DNA of 35,170 nucleotides from Trinickia terrae (GTDB lineage Bacteria; Pseudomonadota; Gammaproteobacteria; Burkholderiales; Burkholderiaceae): NCBI RefSeq assembly GCF_005144415.1, contig NZ_SWJE01000030.1, positions 1 to 35,170 of the forward strand, read 5' to 3'. Shown piece by piece: positions 32,512 to 35,170 of this stretch (position 1 is its first letter; each line of letters starts with the position of its first letter). The notes under the pieces were generated by a model. It saw only the letters and a program-made list of their open reading frames with translations, ran no database searches and was not told where the DNA came from. The position numbers and the translations under genes were made by a program.

Positions 32512-33711
32512 ATGTCTCTCTTCTCCGCTGTCGAACTCGCTCCCCGCGACCCGATCCTGGGCCTCAACGAAGCCTTCAACGCCGATGCGCGCACGACCAA
32601 GGTCAATCTCGGCGTTGGCGTCTACACCAACGAAGAAGGCAAGATCCCGCTGCTGCGCGCGGTTCGTGAAGCGGAGAAAGCGCGCGTCGAAGCGGGCCTG
32701 CCGCGCGGCTATCTGCCGATCGAAGGGATCGCAGCCTACGACGCAGCAGTGCAAAAGCTGCTGCTCGGCAACGATTCGCCGCTGATCGCGGCAGGCCGCG
32801 TCGTGACGGCGCAAGCGCTGGGCGGCACGGGCGCGCTGAAGATCGGCGCCGATTTCCTGAAGCGCGTGAACCCGAACGCCAAGGTCGCGATCAGCGACCC
32901 GAGCTGGGAAAACCATCGCGCCCTGTTCGAAAGCGCGGGCTTCGAAGTCGTCGCCTATCCGTACTACGACGCGCAAACCAACGGCGTCAATTTCGAAGGC
33001 ATGCTGAGCGCGCTGGACGGCTACGCCGCGGGCACGGTCGTCGTGCTGCACGCGTGCTGCCATAACCCGACGGGCGTGGACATCTCCGACGCGCAGTGGA
33101 AGCAGGTCGTCGAAGTCGTGAAGGCGCGCCAGCTCGTGCCGTTCCTCGACATCGCCTACCAGGGCTTCGGCGACGACATCGAAGCGGACGCCGCCGCCGT
33201 GCGCCTGTTCGCCGCGTCGGAACTGAACGTATTCGTGTCGTCGTCGTTCTCGAAGTCGTTCTCGCTGTACGGCGAGCGTATCGGCGCGCTGTCGATCATC
33301 ACCGACAGCAAGGACGAAGCCGCGCGCGTGCTCTCGCAACTGAAGCGCGTGATCCGCACGAACTACTCGAACCCGCCGACGCATGGCGGCTCGGTGGTCG
33401 CCGCCGTGCTGACTTCGCCGGAACTGCGCGCGACGTGGGAGCAGGAGCTCGGCGAAATGCGCGACCGCATTCGCGCGATGCGCAAAGGCCTCGTCGAGCG
33501 CCTGAAGGCAGCGGGCGTGAACCGCGACTTCAGCTTCGTCAACGCCCAGCGCGGCATGTTCTCGTACTCGGGCCTGAGCGCGGCACAGGTGGACCGCCTG
33601 CGCGAAGAGTACGGCATCTATGCGGTCAGCACCGGCCGCATTTGCGTCGCTGCGCTCAATACGCGCAACATCGACGTCGTGGCGAACGCCGTCGCGAACG
33701 TGCTGAAGTAA
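32512..33711 (+). CDS. tyrB: Aromatic/aspartate aminotransferase, class I (TyrB/AspC type)
   Basis: The 399-residue PLP enzyme moves amino groups between aromatic amino acids or aspartate and 2-oxoglutarate. The PLP lysine is Lys248 in SSSFSKSFSLYGERIGAL. The pattern HACCHNPTGVD, then FLDIAYQGFGDD, is the class I cofactor pocket, and RTNYSNPPTHGG is the family's active-site loop; all are typical of the TyrB/AspC branch. Aromatic against aspartate preference cannot be settled by sequence alone. The start ATG has only a weak ribosome binding site. It is divergent from uvrB and followed by a strong terminator. Confidence 0.92.
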   Translation: MSLFSAVELAPRDPILGLNEAFNADARTTKVNLGVGVYTNEEGKIPLLRAVREAEKARVEAGLPRGYLPIEGIAAYDAAVQKLLLGNDSPLIAAGRVVTAQALGGTGALKIGADFLKRVNPNAKVAISDPSWENHRALFESAGFEVVAYPYYDAQTNGVNFEGMLSALDGYAAGTVVVLHACCHNPTGVDISDAQWKQVVEVVKARQLVPFLDIAYQGFGDDIEADAAAVRLFAASELNVFVSSSFSKSFSLYGERIGALSIITDSKDEAARVLSQLKRVIRTNYSNPPTHGGSVVAAVLTSPELRATWEQELGEMRDRIRAMRKGLVERLKAAGVNRDFSFVNAQRGMFSYSGLSAAQVDRLREEYGIYAVSTGRICVAALNTRNIDVVANAVANVLK

Positions 33712-33750
33712 GCATCATCGGCGATAGCCTGTCGATTTGAGGCCAGACGT

Positions 33751-33781
33751 AAATGGCGCCCTGCAAAGGGCGCCATTTTTT
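33751..33781 (+). terminator. Rho-independent terminator after the aminotransferase gene
   Basis: AAATGGCGCCC (33751-33761) and GGGCGCCATTT (33768-33778) form a perfect 11-bp stem ending in TTTTTT. It lies just before the convergent patatin gene's stop codon. Confidence 0.93.
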
Positions 33782-33792
33782 GGCTTCTGTCG

Positions 33793-35028
33793 CTATCGCA
33801 TATCTCGATGGATATCGTGCGTCACGAAACCCGCATCGTTATCCGGCATCTCCAGCCAGCCCGGCTGCGCGAGACTCGCGCGTATGTCCTGCAGCCCACT
33901 CTCCCAGTGGTCGCGCATCGTCGACAACCCGAACTGATAGTCCTTGTAATTGCCCTCGTATTCCTTGTCGCGATAGACGAGGTGAATCACGTCATAGCGC
34001 TTCGAACACGAGAGCTCTTCCGCCAGCTTGCACCACGGGTCGTCGCGATGCTCCGGCGATACGCGCGTCAACACCTCGCGCAGCACATGCCGAAAGCGCT
34101 GCGTGTGCTGCATCATGTCCGTCACCAGGCGTGTGCGGCTCGAATATTGGATGTCCTTCATCCGGCCTTGCACGTCGGTGATGTTGTCCGGCACCGGGCC
34201 GCGTGCGCTCCATAGATCGACCTGGAACGCCAACGTGTCTTGCCGCGGCGTCGTCTGGATCACTTCCCGCAGCGGCGTATTCGACATCAAGCCGCCGTCC
34301 CAGTAAAACTCGCCGTCGATCTCGACCGCCGCAAAGCCGGGCGGCAACGCCCCGGATGCCATGAAATGCTCGGGCCGCAGCTTGATATGCGCGTTGTCGA
34401 AGTAAGCGAAATTGCCGGTGCCGACGTTGACCGCGCCGATAGACACGCGCGCTTCGCCCGAGTTGATCCGGTCGAAGTCGCAAAATCGCTCGAGCGTGGC
34501 TTTGAGCGGCGTGGTGTCGTAATAGCTCGCCGTTTCCGGCGAACCTGAGCCGGCAGGCATCGGCGGCGGAAAGCGCGGCACAAAAAAGCCCTTCTGCCCG
34601 TCGACAAGCGCACCGACCGCCTGCATTGCCGTAAAGGCCTTGCGCATCGTGTCGTTCGAATTGAAGAGCGCTCGCTCGACGAACGGCGGCATCGGCGGCC
34701 CATAGGCCGGCTGGCAGATCAGCTCCCAGAATTCGCGCAGCCTGTCTATGCGATGTTCTGGCGCGTTGCCGGCAAGAATCGCCGTATTGAGCGCGCCGAT
34801 CGAAATGCCGCAAAACCGGTTGGGGAGAATGCCGGCTTCGTCGAGGCCCTGATAGACGCCGGCCTGATAGGCGCCGAGCGCACCCCCGCCCTGCAGGACG
34901 AGCGCAACGACCTCGTAGTCAGGCACGACGACGCGGGGGCCTTCATGCGTCTCCTGCTCACGAGCGCGCTCGCCGCCCCCACTGACCGAGGCGTCGGCGC
35001 GCGCGTGCTTCACCTTGCGCTGCGCCAT
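33793..35028 (-). CDS. Patatin-like phospholipase with DUF3734 C-terminus
   Basis: The 411-residue protein is a patatin-like lipid hydrolase: oxyanion loop GGGALGAYQ, nucleophile Ser in GISIGALN (residue 77 if the ATG at 35031 is used) and catalytic Asp in FYWDGGLMSN. The C-terminal 110 residues are of the DUF3734 type seen in proteobacterial patatins linked to polyhydroxybutyrate genes. AGGAG lies six bases before the ATG at 35028 and three before the ATG at 35031, so the second is preferred. That ribosome binding site overlaps the stop of the 3-hydroxybutyrate dehydrogenase gene, so the two are translationally coupled. A role in PHB or membrane lipid turnover is inferred. Confidence 0.92.
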   Translation of the reverse strand: MAQRKVKHARADASVSGGGERAREQETHEGPRVVVPDYEVVALVLQGGGALGAYQAGVYQGLDEAGILPNRFCGISIGALNTAILAGNAPEHRIDRLREFWELICQPAYGPPMPPFVERALFNSNDTMRKAFTAMQAVGALVDGQKGFFVPRFPPPMPAGSGSPETASYYDTTPLKATLERFCDFDRINSGEARVSIGAVNVGTGNFAYFDNAHIKLRPEHFMASGALPPGFAAVEIDGEFYWDGGLMSNTPLREVIQTTPRQDTLAFQVDLWSARGPVPDNITDVQGRMKDIQYSSRTRLVTDMMQHTQRFRHVLREVLTRVSPEHRDDPWCKLAEELSCSKRYDVIHLVYRDKEYEGNYKDYQFGLSTMRDHWESGLQDIRASLAQPGWLEMPDNDAGFVTHDIHRDMR

Positions 35029-35038
35029 CATGATCTCC

Positions 35039-35170
35039 TTATTGCATGAACCAGCCGTGGCTGACGATGAACGACTGACCCGTGAGCGCCGCGCTCGGGA
35101 AGGCCGAGAGGAACAGCACCGTCTGCGCGACGTCCTCGACCGTGGTGAACACGCCGTCCACGGTCTGGCC
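35039..35170 (-). CDS. bdhA: 3-hydroxybutyrate dehydrogenase, C-terminal end (gene continues past the window)
   Basis: Forty-three codons and a TAA stop (35041-35039) are present. The translated end contains [15 protein letters not shown], then [18 protein letters not shown], which is the characteristic end of 3-hydroxybutyrate dehydrogenase, an SDR-family enzyme that oxidises 3-hydroxybutyrate to acetoacetate. The stop codon runs directly into the ribosome binding site of the patatin gene (TAAGGAG). Confidence 0.88.
   Translation of the reverse strand, partial: GQTVDGVFTTVEDVAQTVLFLSAFPSAALTGQSFIVSHGWFMQ

Overview
The window is high-GC DNA from a betaproteobacterium of the family Burkholderiaceae (Burkholderia sensu lato, for example Paraburkholderia or Trinickia). 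This rests on recognisable gene content (HrpB-type regulator, HrpB1/HrpK family proteins, FtrABCD, bdhA-patatin pair) and not on a database search.

Positions 1 to about 9500 are the edge of a plant-type (Hrp) type III secretion island. It starts with the 3' end of the AraC-type activator hrpB and a secreted lytic transglycosylase. Then come genes for probable secreted accessory proteins. Three are harpin-like: a short N-terminal region with an amphipathic helix, a Gly- or Thr/Pro-rich linker, and a different C-terminal module in each (phage-tail-lysozyme-like, pectate-lyase-type beta-helix, and a segment resembling HrpF/NopX/HrpK translocators). Two small HrpB1/HrpK family proteins each precede a harpin gene on the same strand. 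Perfect hrpII/PIP boxes (TTCG-N16-TTCG) lie before all three harpin transcription units and before the second HrpB1-like gene; three of the four are followed at the expected distance by a YANNNT -10. The activator at the left end therefore probably controls these genes. A formyltransferase-like enzyme with an intact Asn-His-Asp triad sits inside the island and has no such box.

The island-like part ends at a tRNA-Ser(GGA) gene whose promoter is preceded by a perfect tandem 45-bp duplication. From 9.7 kb the window looks like core chromosome: a two-part sodium:solute symporter with acetyl-CoA synthetase, an EamA transporter, a YqhA-family membrane protein and class I fumarase. Next is an iron block: bacterioferritin, glutamate racemase, bacterioferritin-associated ferredoxin behind a Fur box, a 20-residue membrane peptide, and tonB-exbB-exbD. 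A LysR regulator divergent from a pirin, an OsmC protein and an SRPBCC protein separate this from a second iron block: hemP with a Fur box, and the ftrABCD ferrous-iron uptake operon with its own Fur box and a trailing GlcG/HbpS-family gene. The window closes with uvrB, an aromatic/aspartate aminotransferase, a patatin-like phospholipase and the 3' end of a 3-hydroxybutyrate dehydrogenase gene coupled to it.

The part most worth attention is the modular harpin set with its hrp-box regulation. Next are the formyltransferase in the island and two very short reading frames (20 and 41 codons) near the TonB genes.
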